Of a stretch of DNA of 64,000 nt, positions 9,015-18,095 are shown in pieces. Under the pieces are notes generated by a model that ran no database searches, was not told the origin of the DNA, and was given only the letters and a program-made list of their open reading frames with translations. Each line of letters begins with the position of its first letter. Position 1 is the first letter of the stretch. The position numbers were made by a program, and so were the translations under genes. This stretch comes from Athalassotoga saccharophila (GTDB taxonomy: Bacteria > Thermotogota > Thermotogae > Mesoaciditogales > Mesoaciditogaceae): contig NZ_AP019551.1 in the NCBI RefSeq assembly GCF_009936215.1, forward strand, positions 186,001-250,000, in the 5' to 3' direction.

Positions 9015-9910
9015 ATGAATCCTCCTCTGTGGGATATGCCTATCAGATCTGCAAAGTTCATCTTCAAACTGTCAATTTTATTCTGAAGATCGTCCACAAT
9101 TCTGACCGCAGAAGACGGATTTATCATGAACTGGGTTCCAATCCCGACAAGAGATGATCCCGCCATGGCGTATTCGATAATGTCAGATGCATTTCTTACC
9201 CCTCCAAGACCTATTATCGAAAGATCGGGAAAGGCATCCTTTACCTGGTAAACCTTCCAAAGTATTACAGGCATAAAAGCGGGACCGCTAAGGCCCCCTT
9301 TGACTCCCTTTAAAAATGGTCTGCCGGTTTTCAAATTTATCCTCATTCCCTGAATCGAATTTCCTATGTTAACGATCTTTACGCCTGCATCGATGGCAAT
9401 CCGTGACTGGATAAGAGGATCGACGTCGGGAGAGATCTTGGCAATTAAAGGCTTTTTGGTCACTTCCCTGCATGATGCAAGCACCGATTTTGTCAGTTCA
9501 AAATCAGAAGATATCGTTTTGCCGCCAATGTTTGGACATGAAAGATTTATCTCTATCATGTCGGCGAATTCCTCAATTTTGCTTGTAACTTCGGCAAAAT
9601 CCTCCGGTCTTTCCCCTCCCACCGAAATTATCTTCACGCACTCTTTCGGCAAAGAGGCCGCTATTTCTTTGAACTTTTCAACTCCCGGGTTTTGAAGACC
9701 TATGGAATTCAAAAGTCCATTTTCAAGATAAAGGATTCTCGGTGGAATATTTCCCTGAATGGGTTTGGGAGTGACGGTCTTCGTGGTGAAGCCACCTATC
9801 TTTTCGGCCGAGACGTATTTAAAGAATTCGTCACCAAATCCCAACGGACCCGAGGCAGTTACTATAGGGTTTTTAAACTTTACTCCATCCACGATCACAG
9901 ATAAGTCCAT
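9011..9910 (-). CDS. pyrD: Dihydroorotate dehydrogenase (class 1B, PyrD subunit)
   Basis: 299 residues. It oxidises dihydroorotate to orotate with FMN. Motifs include TASGPLGFG at the N-terminus, INLSCPNIGG (about 123-132), AKISPDVD and GLGGVRNASD near the FMN phosphate site. Class 1B is shown by the adjoining pyrK, which supplies FAD and an iron-sulfur cluster so that NAD+ can be the acceptor; this pairing is established for the family. The ATG at 9910 is behind GGAGGTGG. A longer frame begins at 9991 but would lie far inside pyrK and add unrelated residues. It overlaps pyrK by 16 nt. Confidence 0.93.
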   Translation of the reverse strand: MDLSVIVDGVKFKNPIVTASGPLGFGDEFFKYVSAEKIGGFTTKTVTPKPIQGNIPPRILYLENGLLNSIGLQNPGVEKFKEIAASLPKECVKIISVGGERPEDFAEVTSKIEEFADMIEINLSCPNIGGKTISSDFELTKSVLASCREVTKKPLIAKISPDVDPLIQSRIAIDAGVKIVNIGNSIQGMRINLKTGRPFLKGVKGGLSGPAFMPVILWKVYQVKDAFPDLSIIGLGGVRNASDIIEYAMAGSSLVGIGTQFMINPSSAVRIVDDLQNKIDSLKMNFADLIGISHRGGFI

Positions 9911-10554
9911 TCTAAATCCACCTCCGATGCCTTGAAGGTCGGGCCGTCTTTGCAAACGAATTTCACACCATCTGAGGTCATGACCGCGCACCCTTCACAC
10001 ATACCCCTTGCGCAGGCCATTTTTTCTTCCATTATAAGGTAAAGGGATCTTTGACCCAAAGCCTTTTTTACACTTTTTAACATCTCTATTGGGCCGCACG
10101 CTATGATATTTTCAAGTGTTGAAAATTTGACGATCTCTATCGGGGTGGTTGGATCAAAGACAGATACAGAACTGCCGGGTATATCGACAAAATCGAAAAG
10201 TTCCTCGTCTGCAAATCCAGCAACAAGTTCTCCGAATCCATACTTGGAGATGTAGAAATGAATCGGTGCATATCCTACACCGCCGGATATCAAAAGTGGG
10301 TCTTTAAGTTCTGGCAGAGGATTACCAAAAGGACCATTCATTATAACGGGGGCTCTGTCAAGGAATTTTTCGATCTCCCCTCCGCTTTTTATAAGAAAAG
10401 AGATCTTTCCATCTTTTAAGTCATAGACACTGAATGGCCTTGGAATGTAAGGCCCCAAAGAGGTAGTTATTGTAAAAAACTGGCCAGGAAGTGCTTTGCC
10501 TTCGTAAGGGAGATCAAGCAAGATGTAAGATCCCTTTGCCGATCTTTTCAACAT
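9895..10554 (-). CDS. pyrK: Dihydroorotate dehydrogenase electron-transfer subunit
   Basis: About 219 residues. It carries electrons from PyrD to NAD+. The FAD motif RPFSVYD is near residue 42, and a [2Fe-2S] cluster site lies near the C-terminus with four cysteines (CARGMCEGC, then FVCKDG). The ATG at 10554 is preceded by AAGGAAGGCAGGTG at good spacing; a TTG at 10578 lacks a convincing site. The gene overlaps the end of pyrC by 41 nt and the start of pyrD by 16 nt, consistent with tight operon packing. The short N-terminus before the flavin domain is a little reduced compared with usual PyrK proteins. Confidence 0.88.
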   Translation of the reverse strand: MLKRSAKGSYILLDLPYEGKALPGQFFTITTSLGPYIPRPFSVYDLKDGKISFLIKSGGEIEKFLDRAPVIMNGPFGNPLPELKDPLLISGGVGYAPIHFYISKYGFGELVAGFADEELFDFVDIPGSSVSVFDPTTPIEIVKFSTLENIIACGPIEMLKSVKKALGQRSLYLIMEEKMACARGMCEGCAVMTSDGVKFVCKDGPTFKASEVDLEWTYL

Positions 10555-11776
10555 CTCCAAACACCTGCCTTCCTTCAACGAATGTCGATATTACCCTTCC
10601 TTTCAATCTCTTACCGAGAAAAGGTGTATTAGATGACCTTGACATGAGAGTCTCTTTTGAGACGTGCCATTCGCCTTCCGGATCGAAGATGACGAAATTG
10701 GCAGGAAGACCTTCCTTTATCCTTCCAACCTCAAGGCCATATATCTTTGCGGGATCGGAACTTACCTTTTTCAGAAGTTTTTCAATCTTGAGGCCATTTT
10801 TCGAAACGATGATGATCTCATTTAGAAGAGTTTCAAATCCAATTATTCCAAATGGTGCGGATTGGAATTCCACCTCTTTTTCTTCATTTAAATAGGGAGC
10901 ATGATCGGTGATTATCGCATCTATCGTGTCATCTTCTATTCCTTCATATAGGGCTCTTTGATCGTGAGATGTGGGAAATGGTGGATTTATCTTTTTGTAT
11001 GTATCGTAATCGTAAAGGTCTTCGTCTTTGAAGACAAGATGATGTATGCAAACATCACAAGTTACATTTATTCCATCCTTCTTTGCCTGTCTTATCAAAT
11101 TGACAGACCTCGCCGTTGAAACGTGGGCGATATGGATGTGGGCCTTTGTCAGGTATGAAAGTTCTATCTCACGCGCAACACTTATAGATTCGGCAACATC
11201 GGGAATCCCGCTTATACCGTAAAGGGTAGAAAACCACCCTTCTCTCATGTGTCCCTTACCAAGGTATTTGTCCTGACAGTGAGAGATTATCGGAAGTCCA
11301 AGTTCATGGGCGTATTCCATCGCATGCCTCGCAAGGCCTGCATCATCCAAAAAGTTTCCATCATCTGAAAACCCAACAACACCTGCCCGTGCCATCCTTA
11401 GCATTTCAGAAAGTTCTTTTCCATCTCTATTTTTAGTTATTGCACCGACGATCTTCAAGTCCAAGTTGGTCTTTTTCGCCTTTTCCTTAAGATAAATCAC
11501 CATAGTCTCACTGTCTATAGCGGGAGTTGTATTTGGCATTGCAAAGGCCGTCGTTATTCCACCGTGAAATGCTGCCATGGCACCTGAGAACAGGTCTTCT
11601 CTCTTTGTCTGACCGGGATCTCTGAAATGTGCATGGGTATCAACAAGTCCCGGAAGAATCCACACGTCACCGAGGTCTAAACGATCTCCTTCTCTTTGAA
11701 CAAAAGTCTTTTCAAAGGAGATCTCCCCGCTGTAAAACCTTTCTCCATCGAAAATTTTAGCGCTTTCGAAGATCAA
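10514..11776 (-). CDS. pyrC: Dihydroorotase
   Basis: 420 residues. It closes carbamoyl-aspartate to dihydroorotate. The amidohydrolase metal site is visible: DTHAHFRDPGQ (about 45-55), later metal His residues in SHCQDK and IHIAHVST, and the catalytic Asp in ITDHAPY (about 299-305). Length and motif spacing fit class I dihydroorotases. The start is a TTG at 11776 behind GGGAGGTG and forms a TTGA overlap with the stop of pyrB, so translation is probably coupled. Confidence 0.92.
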   Translation of the reverse strand: MIFESAKIFDGERFYSGEISFEKTFVQREGDRLDLGDVWILPGLVDTHAHFRDPGQTKREDLFSGAMAAFHGGITTAFAMPNTTPAIDSETMVIYLKEKAKKTNLDLKIVGAITKNRDGKELSEMLRMARAGVVGFSDDGNFLDDAGLARHAMEYAHELGLPIISHCQDKYLGKGHMREGWFSTLYGISGIPDVAESISVAREIELSYLTKAHIHIAHVSTARSVNLIRQAKKDGINVTCDVCIHHLVFKDEDLYDYDTYKKINPPFPTSHDQRALYEGIEDDTIDAIITDHAPYLNEEKEVEFQSAPFGIIGFETLLNEIIIVSKNGLKIEKLLKKVSSDPAKIYGLEVGRIKEGLPANFVIFDPEGEWHVSKETLMSRSSNTPFLGKRLKGRVISTFVEGRQVFGDVEKIGKGILHLA

Positions 11777-12681
11777 TTTTCCACACCTCCCAAAATAAGA
11801 TCGAGCAAGGCCATTCTTACAAAGACACCGTTTGTAACCTGTTCTTCAACGACAGATGAATCTGAATCTGAAACCTCTTCCATAACCTCTACTCCTCTGT
11901 TCATCGGACCCGGATGCATGAAAATGGGATTGGCAATTTCCATTCTTTTGGAATTTATTCCGTAAAATTCGTTATACTCATCAAGGGTTGAAAAGAATCC
12001 ACCGCTTTGGCGCTCAAGTTGGACTCTCAATCCCATTACAGCGTCAGACTCCGAGATACTTTTTTCAACATCATGTGAAATCCTCACGCCGTAATTTTCA
12101 AAATACTCAGGAATAAAACTTTCAGGACCGACCAAGGTTACATCGGCACCGAGCATTTTTAGCAGTTTTGCATTTGACCTTGCAACCCTGCTGTGAAGGA
12201 TATCTCCTATTATGGCTATCTTGATTTTGAAATCTCCGAATTTTTCCCAGATCGTGTAAGCATCGAGCAGGGCCTGAGTAGGATGGGCATGGATTCCGTC
12301 ACCTGCGTTGATAACGGGTGAATTCGTGTATTTTTTCATCATCATCGGACTGCCAGGTTCCGAATGTCTTATGACGTAGAGATCTATGCCCATGGCATCG
12401 AGAGTTTTAACCGTATCTTTGAAAGATTCTCCCTTGTTCAAAGAACTCGTAGAGGCGGTAAAGTTGACGACATCTGCACCAAGCCTTTTTGCAGCCAATT
12501 CAAAAGAAATCCTCGTTCTTGTCGAGGATTCAAAAAAGAGAGTGCAAATGCTTTTTCCTTTTAAAGATGTCAATTTTTGAAAACCATGCTTTTTAAAAAA
12601 TTGGGCCCTCTCGAATATCTCTTTGACATCACTGATTTCAAGATCATCAACGTCAAAAAGGTCCTTTCCTCGAATACTCAT
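11773..12681 (-). CDS. pyrB: Aspartate carbamoyltransferase catalytic subunit
   Basis: About 302 residues. It makes carbamoyl-aspartate, the committed step of pyrimidine synthesis. The carbamoyl-phosphate motif is FESSTRTRISFE (about 51-62), a second site is LNKGESF, and the aspartate-site motif is HPTQALLDA. No pyrI regulatory subunit is encoded beside it, so control must act mainly on expression. Two ATG codons are adjacent at 12684 and 12681; AGGAGG is better spaced for the second. The stop codon of a 49-residue leader peptide overlaps this start, which would couple translation of pyrB to the leader. Confidence 0.93.
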   Translation of the reverse strand: MSIRGKDLFDVDDLEISDVKEIFERAQFFKKHGFQKLTSLKGKSICTLFFESSTRTRISFELAAKRLGADVVNFTASTSSLNKGESFKDTVKTLDAMGIDLYVIRHSEPGSPMMMKKYTNSPVINAGDGIHAHPTQALLDAYTIWEKFGDFKIKIAIIGDILHSRVARSNAKLLKMLGADVTLVGPESFIPEYFENYGVRISHDVEKSISESDAVMGLRVQLERQSGGFFSTLDEYNEFYGINSKRMEIANPIFMHPGPMNRGVEVMEEVSDSDSSVVEEQVTNGVFVRMALLDLILGGVEN

Positions 12682-12830
12682 CATTTACCTCCTTTGTGAT
12701 ATATAAAAAAAGGACGCCTTTTAAAGGCGTCCTTGAAAATAAATTCGATAAATTCGAGAAGGTAACTTTCACTTTCCACATCAGGAAAGACAAAATACTC
12801 CGAATTTTTTAACTTAAGCGATAAAATCAT
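12681..12830 (-). CDS. pyr operon leader peptide (49 residues)
   Basis: A short frame starting with ATG at 12830 behind AAGGAGGAAAAG, ending in TGA at 12681-12683 and overlapping the pyrB start. It encodes a peptide beginning MILSLKLKNSEYFVFPDVE and ending FFIYHKGGK. The whole terminator hairpin (12710-12734) lies inside this frame, after a U-rich stretch (GAATTTATCGAATTTATTTTC). This matches in layout the 44-residue pyrBI leader of E. coli, where the distance between ribosome and polymerase reads the UTP pool (established for that system). Function here is inferred; no coding homology to the E. coli peptide is claimed. It is too short for routine ORF calling. Confidence 0.75.
   Translation of the reverse strand: MILSLKLKNSEYFVFPDVESESYLLEFIEFIFKDAFKRRPFFIYHKGGK
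12705..12734 (-). terminator. Intrinsic terminator / attenuator before pyrB
   Basis: An 11-bp perfect stem (AAGGACGCCTT / AAGGCGTCCTT) with a 3-nt loop, followed by seven T residues. It lies about 110 nt after the likely transcription start and inside the leader reading frame, so a trailing ribosome would prevent the stem from forming. It can only act on the pyr transcript. Confidence 0.85.
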
Positions 12831-12854
12831 CTTTTCCTCCTTAAGCCAAAAGGG

Positions 12855-12883
12855 ATTATACTATTAATTTTTCAAAAAGTCAA
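12855..12883 (-). promoter_or_regulatory. Sigma-70-type promoter of the pyr operon
   Basis: The -35 TTGACT (12878-12883) and -10 TATAAT (12855-12860) are separated by exactly 17 nt. This near-perfect promoter would start transcription around 12848, a few bases before the ribosome binding site of the leader peptide. A strong promoter followed by an attenuator is the expected logic for nucleotide-pool control. Confidence 0.85.
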
Positions 12884-12915
12884 CACGTGATATTGATAAT
12901 TTTCAATTCTCAATT

Positions 12916-12941
12916 TTATTCCACGTGCCACCCGCCACACG
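12916..12941. repeat. Short degenerate intergenic repeat (GCCACGTGCCAC-like)
   Basis: The text CCACGTGCCACCCGCC recurs, with one difference, on the other strand at 32644-32659 (CCACGTGCCACCAGCC). Related GCCACATGCCACAAGCCA text occurs at 60936-60970. It lies between the divergent pyr leader and the flavoprotein gene. Origin and role are unknown. Confidence 0.4.
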
Positions 12942-13033
12942 CTACGAGTTCGGTAAAACTGGCTCAGTATATATTTTTGACTTCAAAAATGTTAAAATCA
13001 TTTTGAATAAATTTCATCCTCGGGAGGCTTAAA

Positions 13034-14263
13034 ATGAAAAAAAGGATTTTGATAATAGGCGGAGGATTTGGAGGCTTAAGCGCATTTTACAGCCTCCAAA
13101 AGAATGGGTCGGAATATGTCGAGATTACCCTTGTAGATTCAAGAGAGACAAGCCTTGAGAAACCTTCTTTGCCTGAGGTTGCTTTTATTGGAAAGCCACT
13201 TAACAAAGTACAGATTCCACTGAAATCAGTTATAGAAAAAAATGGCGGTAAATACCTTAACTCTGAAGTTAAAGATGTCGATCCGAATTCTGGCTATGTT
13301 GATCTAAAGAGTGGAGAAAGAATTCCTTACGATTACCTTGTAATCGCAACTGGAGCCATAAAAGACTATGATGCTGTAGAAGGATTTAAAGAGTACGGAT
13401 ATTCAGTCTGCGATGACGATCATGCACCAAAACTTTATGAGAGGATGATGAATTTTAACGGTGGAAAGATAGTAATCGGTGCCGCCAAAACAGAATGGGC
13501 AGATCATCCCGGAGTCAAAAAACTCTCCGCTCCGTGCGAAGGACCGATCGGAGAGATCATGTTCATGATCGATTACGCGCTAAGGCAGAGAGCGATAAGG
13601 TCAAAGTGCACGATAAATGTTTTCTCGCCCGGCGAGATATTCTTTGAAGATGTGGGACCAAAGGTCCATAAATCGCTTGAGCCTGTCATAAAGGCGCAGG
13701 GCATAAATGTTTTAACGTCAAAGGTGATAAAGAAGATAGAAAAAGACCATGTAGAATTCGAAGATGGCACCTCTCTCGAGAGTGATCTTACGATTATAAT
13801 TCCTCCTTACGCAGGCACTCCATTTGTCAAAAATTCAGGCATCGGCGACGAAAAAGGTTTCATAATGACGGATTCGCAGATGAAACATGAAAATCATAAA
13901 AATATCTTCGCGGTTGGAGACATAAACGCGATGGCAATGCCAAAACTCGGTCATATAGCGGTCATGCAGGGTCAGGTTGCCTCGAGCGCCATTCTAAAGG
14001 ATATAAAAGGTCAGGGCGAGGTGTTGCCATTTAGGCCTGAGATCTTTTGCATCATGAACAGAGGTGGAATAGACGCAACGATGATCCTCTCAGATTACCT
14101 CTACGGTGGAAAGACCGATATAACTTTGAATGGCCCTATCGCACACATGATGAAATGGGGATTCGATGATTTCTACTTCTACACCAAAGGCCATATGCCT
14201 CCGGAATTGATGCAAAATGGACTTAAAAAAGTTCTCGAGACTCTTAAAAGAGGCAAGGTTTGA
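13034..14263 (+). CDS. FAD-dependent oxidoreductase, sulfide:quinone reductase-like
   Basis: 409 residues. The N-terminal dinucleotide motif IIGGGFGGLSA (about 6-16) and the C-terminal flavin motif IFAVGDINA (about 295-303) mark a two-dinucleotide-binding-domain flavoprotein. The SQR/FCSD group is suggested by the overall layout and by two cysteines near the expected redox positions (SAPCEGP about 161 and EIFCIMN about 340). SQR oxidises sulfide and passes electrons to quinone; whether that is the reaction here is uncertain, since an anaerobic fermenter may lack quinones, and a polysulfide or NADH role is possible. The start ATG lies behind GGGAGGC. The next gene, mobA, overlaps by 4 nt. Confidence 0.7.
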   Translation: MKKRILIIGGGFGGLSAFYSLQKNGSEYVEITLVDSRETSLEKPSLPEVAFIGKPLNKVQIPLKSVIEKNGGKYLNSEVKDVDPNSGYVDLKSGERIPYDYLVIATGAIKDYDAVEGFKEYGYSVCDDDHAPKLYERMMNFNGGKIVIGAAKTEWADHPGVKKLSAPCEGPIGEIMFMIDYALRQRAIRSKCTINVFSPGEIFFEDVGPKVHKSLEPVIKAQGINVLTSKVIKKIEKDHVEFEDGTSLESDLTIIIPPYAGTPFVKNSGIGDEKGFIMTDSQMKHENHKNIFAVGDINAMAMPKLGHIAVMQGQVASSAILKDIKGQGEVLPFRPEIFCIMNRGGIDATMILSDYLYGGKTDITLNGPIAHMMKWGFDDFYFYTKGHMPPELMQNGLKKVLETLKRGKV

Positions 14264-14814
14264 ATAGTAATTCTTCAATTCTTGTGATTCTTACGGGCGG
14301 CAGATCGACAAGATTCGGGACGGACAAATGCACTTACAAAATCGATGGACTCCGATCTGTCGACTTGATAATTAAAAATATCGGATCTTTGTTTAAAGGT
14401 ATCATCTTTGCAGGTAAAAATGAAAATCTTGATGGATCGATTCCCGATCCAAAACCCGGTCTTGGTCCTATTTCAGGTCTTTACACGGGACTTTTAGCCG
14501 GGGAAGATGTGTTTTTAGTTTCTTGCGATATGCCATTTGTAAAAAAAGAAATAGTGGAATTCATTCTAAGCAAGAAAGATCACGATATAGTATGTCCTGT
14601 CGTTGATAACGCCTATCAGGTTACGCATGCCTTTTATTCAAAAAAGATCATCTCCTGCCTTGAGGAGGAGATGATTTGTTATAATCCTTCTTTGAAATCT
14701 TTAATCTCAAAATGCAAAGACGTGCTTTTGATAAGAGAAGAAGAATTGAAAAGATTCGAAAATTACAAAATGAGTTTTTTCAATTTCAATTTTAAACGCG
14801 ATCTTCGACCTTAA
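14260..14814 (+). CDS. mobA: Molybdenum cofactor guanylyltransferase
   Basis: 184 residues. MobA transfers GMP from GTP to molybdopterin to give the guanine dinucleotide form used by DMSO-reductase-family enzymes. The nucleotide-binding N-terminus LTGGRSTRFGTDK, the GLGPISGL loop and the metal-site VSCDMPF are all present; the protein is slightly short of the usual ~195. The start is a TTG overlapping the preceding stop (TTGA). Its 3' end overlaps by 23 nt with the convergent formate dehydrogenase gene, whose cofactor it would make; this neighbourhood strongly supports the assignment. Confidence 0.85.
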   Translation: MNSNSSILVILTGGRSTRFGTDKCTYKIDGLRSVDLIIKNIGSLFKGIIFAGKNENLDGSIPDPKPGLGPISGLYTGLLAGEDVFLVSCDMPFVKKEIVEFILSKKDHDIVCPVVDNAYQVTHAFYSKKIISCLEEEMICYNPSLKSLISKCKDVLLIREEELKRFENYKMSFFNFNFKRDLRP

Positions 14815-17530
14815 CCTTTTCTATCTTTACGGCAGAAACCTTAAAGGTTGGTATCTTTGCTATGGGATCTATGGCCGCAAGTGTCAGCATGTTTGCAGGA
14901 GATTCAGCGTAATGGAATGGTATAAACACAAGGCCTTTTTGCGATCTTTCAGTTATTTTAGCCGGGCCTTCTATCGATCCACGTCGAGAACTTACCCTGA
15001 CTATGTCTCCATCTTTTATCCCGAGATCTTTTGCATCTTCTGGATTTATCTCTATCTCGACCTTTGGTCTAAGATCGTTTATTTCTTTTACCCTTCTTGT
15101 CATCGTTCCGGTATGGTACTGGTAAAGTATGCGACCCGTTGAAAGATAGAACGGGTACTCTTCATCTGGGATCTCCGGAGGTTCTGTGTATTCGACCGGT
15201 ATGAACTTTCCAAGTCCATTCTCCGTTGAGAATGAATTCTGGTGAAGTATTGCGGTCCCTTCATCATCGATCGATCTGCACGGCCACTGAATTCCTTTGT
15301 GTTCTATTCTATCGTAAGATATGCCTGCGTATATTGGAGAGACTTTAGATATCTCTTCCATTATCTCTTTCGGAGATTCGTAATGCGCGTTGTAGCCAAG
15401 TCTGTTCATGAGATCCTTTAATATCATCCAGTCAGGTTTGGAATTCCCAACCGGATTCAAAACTTTCCTTACCCTTTGAACCCTTCTTTCGGTATTTGTA
15501 AATGTCCCATCCTTCTCGAATCCGCTCGATGCCGCTAAAATCACATGGGCGTATTTTGTCGTGTCATTTGGAAATATGTCCATGTCTACCATAAACTCCA
15601 GTTTTTCAAGAGCCTTTCGCACATGAGATTCGTCCGGATGGCTCATGACCGGGTTTTCTCCCATCACAAAAAGGGCCTTTATCTTCCCATTCATAATCGC
15701 GTCGAACATTTCAACGCTTGTCAATCCATTTTTATCTGAGAGATATTCCACATTCCATGCCATTTTGAACTTTTCTATGACACTTTCTTTCGAAACTGGC
15801 TGATTTCCGGGAAATAGGTTCGGAAGACATCCAACATCTCCAGCCCCCTGAACATTGGACTGACCTCTTAAAGGATTGACTCCAGATCCTGGCCTTCCTA
15901 TCTTTCCGGTTGCCATTGCAAGATTGGCTATCGCGATGACATTCTTTGTTCCACTCACGTGTTGAGTTATTCCCATGGCGTAAAGTATGGAGGCAGTCTT
16001 TGCCTTTGCGTACATCTCGGCGGCCTTTACCAATTTTTTCTCATCAACGCCCGATATTTTTGAAACATACGATGGAGTGTATTTTTCAACGGCTTTCTTT
16101 ACCTCTTCAAATCCTTCTGTCCTTTTGGATATGAACTCCTCGTCTATTAGGTTCTCGTGGATTATCACGTTCAAAAGGCCGTTGAGAATCGCAAGGTCTG
16201 TCCCTGGCAGATTTCTAAGCCACAATTCGGCATAATCGACAAGTTCTATTTTTCTTGGATCTATAACTATTAAATGCGATCCGTTCCTTACAGCCCTCTT
16301 TACTCTCGATCCGTAAACGGGGTGGTTTTCCGTAGTGTTGGTGCCGGTTGCAATTATTACCTCGGCAAATTCTATGTCTCCAATCGGGTTAGTCATGGCG
16401 CCCGCTCCAAAGGTCATCGAAAGACCCGCAACTGTAGACGCATGACACAGTCTTGCGCAATGATCGATGTTATTTGTTCCTATTATGGCTCTTGCGATCT
16501 TTTGTAAAAGGTAATTTTCTTCGTTCGTACATCTTGCAGAAGATAAAAATCCTATTGAATCCGGACCATACTTTTCCTTTATCTCGATCAATTTTTTGGC
16601 CGTGTAATCGAGAGCCTCATCCCAAGTAACCGGTACAAATTCTCCATTTTTCTTCAAAAGTGGAGATTTTAACCTGTCGGGATGATTCACAAAACTGTAT
16701 CCAAACTTTCCCTTTACACAGGTTGCTATAGCATCATTTACTTCTCTGTTTTCAGAAGAACCCTGAATTCTTACTATGTCGTTTTTCTTTGGATCGAAGT
16801 AGACGTCTATCTGACATCCAACGCCACAATACAGACATGTCGTCTTTACCTTTTCGACCTTGTTCCATCTTGCCTTCCCTATCGAAGGCTTTTCGACTAT
16901 CGCCCCTGTCGGACATATACTCGCACACTCTCCGCAACTTACGCAATTAGTTTGTGCAAGAGGAAGGTTCATAAAAGTTGAAGGGTAAGATTCATGGCCC
17001 CTCTGGACCATCGAATAGATTGACATGCCCTCTACCTCGTCACAGACACGAACGCATAACTGACACTTTATACACTTGTTCAAATCCCTTACAATGAATT
17101 CGCTCGAATCGTCTATTTCGTATCTTTTTTCCTTCATGTAACCAAACAACGGTTTGCCAGACGGGAAGTATTCGTATGCAAGGTCCTGAAGCGCACAATT
17201 ACCGTTTTGATCGCACGTCATGCAATCATCGGGATGATCCTTTAACAACAAAGACAAATTCACTTCTCTCGATTCTTTGACAAGCGGTGAATTTGTCTTT
17301 ATCTTCATCCCTTCTCTTATTTCGGCCGTACACGAGGTAACGAGATTTTTCGATCCTTCAACTTCCACAACGCACATGCGACATGCGCCTATGCTTTTTA
17401 AAGCGGGATGATAACAAAGATGGGGAATATCGAATCCATTTTCAAGCAAGAATTCAAGGAGATTTTTTCCTTCGGGAATATTGTAATTTTTACCGTCTAT
17501 TTCTATCGATAAAGTCTTTTCGTTAATCAA
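14792..17530 (-). CDS. fdhA: Formate dehydrogenase catalytic subunit with NuoG-like N-terminus
   Basis: 912 residues. The N-terminal ~75 residues hold a [2Fe-2S] ferredoxin domain ([15 protein letters not shown]), then a His-Cys cluster region ([14 protein letters not shown]), two [4Fe-4S] sites ([11 protein letters not shown] and [11 protein letters not shown]), the catalytic-domain cluster (CLYCGVGC ... CVKGK) and the molybdopterin domains. The ligand to Mo/W is a cysteine ([10 protein letters not shown]), encoded by TGT, not selenocysteine. This layout matches cytoplasmic NAD(P)- or ferredoxin-linked formate dehydrogenases that join HydBC/NuoEF-like partners; none is encoded here. The TTG start at 17530 lies behind GGGAGGTGAT and overlaps xpt by 8 nt. 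Other members of the molybdopterin family cannot be fully excluded. Confidence 0.85.
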   Translation of the reverse strand: MINEKTLSIEIDGKNYNIPEGKNLLEFLLENGFDIPHLCYHPALKSIGACRMCVVEVEGSKNLVTSCTAEIREGMKIKTNSPLVKESREVNLSLLLKDHPDDCMTCDQNGNCALQDLAYEYFPSGKPLFGYMKEKRYEIDDSSEFIVRDLNKCIKCQLCVRVCDEVEGMSIYSMVQRGHESYPSTFMNLPLAQTNCVSCGECASICPTGAIVEKPSIGKARWNKVEKVKTTCLYCGVGCQIDVYFDPKKNDIVRIQGSSENREVNDAIATCVKGKFGYSFVNHPDRLKSPLLKKNGEFVPVTWDEALDYTAKKLIEIKEKYGPDSIGFLSSARCTNEENYLLQKIARAIIGTNNIDHCARLCHASTVAGLSMTFGAGAMTNPIGDIEFAEVIIATGTNTTENHPVYGSRVKRAVRNGSHLIVIDPRKIELVDYAELWLRNLPGTDLAILNGLLNVIIHENLIDEEFISKRTEGFEEVKKAVEKYTPSYVSKISGVDEKKLVKAAEMYAKAKTASILYAMGITQHVSGTKNVIAIANLAMATGKIGRPGSGVNPLRGQSNVQGAGDVGCLPNLFPGNQPVSKESVIEKFKMAWNVEYLSDKNGLTSVEMFDAIMNGKIKALFVMGENPVMSHPDESHVRKALEKLEFMVDMDIFPNDTTKYAHVILAASSGFEKDGTFTNTERRVQRVRKVLNPVGNSKPDWMILKDLMNRLGYNAHYESPKEIMEEISKVSPIYAGISYDRIEHKGIQWPCRSIDDEGTAILHQNSFSTENGLGKFIPVEYTEPPEIPDEEYPFYLSTGRILYQYHTGTMTRRVKEINDLRPKVEIEINPEDAKDLGIKDGDIVRVSSRRGSIEGPAKITERSQKGLVFIPFHYAESPANMLTLAAIDPIAKIPTFKVSAVKIEKVKVEDRV

Positions 17531-18095
17531 AGATCACCTCCCCGTTTTTCATCGATTTTATTATCGCAAGAGATTCTACCCTTACATTTTCTTTCTCAAG
17601 CACCTTTCTTCCATTCTGAAATGCTTTTTCTATGACGATTCCAACGCCGGCAACGCGACCTCCCGCATCCTTTACTATCTTTACAAGACCCAACGATGCG
17701 CTACCGTTGGCCAGAAAATCATCGATTATGAGAACAGAATCTTCGCAAGACAAAAACCTCTTCGATACTCTTATTCTGTATGGTCTATTTTTTGTGAATG
17801 AAAAAACATCGGCCTCGTAAGTTTCGAGATCGAGATTGAAGGCTTCGTGTTTTTTGGCAAAGATAACTGGCACATAGTCAAAATACTGGGAAGTTATACA
17901 TGCGACGCTTATTCCAGAAGATTCAACTGTTAATATCTTCGTTACCTTTTCATCTTTGAACCTTTTCCTGAACTCTTTACCTATCTCGTTCATCAACTTT
18001 ATGTCTATTTGGTGATTCAAAAAACTGTCTACCTTGAGTATATCTTCTCCTACAACCCGTCCATCTTTCAAGATCTTTTCTTTAAGCAGATCCAT
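17523..18095 (-). CDS. xpt: Xanthine phosphoribosyltransferase
   Basis: 190 residues. It converts xanthine and PRPP to XMP, salvaging purine bases. It has the family N-terminus ([20 protein letters not shown]), a FAKKHEA segment, and the PRPP loop [13 protein letters not shown] (about 122-134). Length fits Xpt exactly. The gene overlaps the upstream fchA gene by 14 nt and the downstream fdhA by 8 nt. It fits the nucleoside uptake operon in which it lies: purine bases released inside the cell would be recaptured here. No xanthine riboswitch is seen, since the gene is internal to an operon. Confidence 0.9.
   Translation of the reverse strand: MDLLKEKILKDGRVVGEDILKVDSFLNHQIDIKLMNEIGKEFRKRFKDEKVTKILTVESSGISVACITSQYFDYVPVIFAKKHEAFNLDLETYEADVFSFTKNRPYRIRVSKRFLSCEDSVLIIDDFLANGSASLGLVKIVKDAGGRVAGVGIVIEKAFQNGRKVLEKENVRVESLAIIKSMKNGEVIFD

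Noticed and set aside
9692-10895. Plus-strand frames inside pyrD, pyrK and pyrC
   Set aside because: They lie wholly within recognised pyr genes on the other strand and have no supporting start signals.
13034-14263. NADH dehydrogenase type II instead of an SQR-like enzyme
   Set aside because: Not excluded, but the two cysteines near SQR redox positions and the motif layout favour the SQR/FCSD group; no membrane-anchoring tail of Ndh type is obvious.
16420-16480. Selenocysteine at the formate dehydrogenase active site
   Set aside because: The codon at the metal-ligand position ([10 protein letters not shown]) is TGT, a plain cysteine, with no in-frame TGA or need for a SECIS element.
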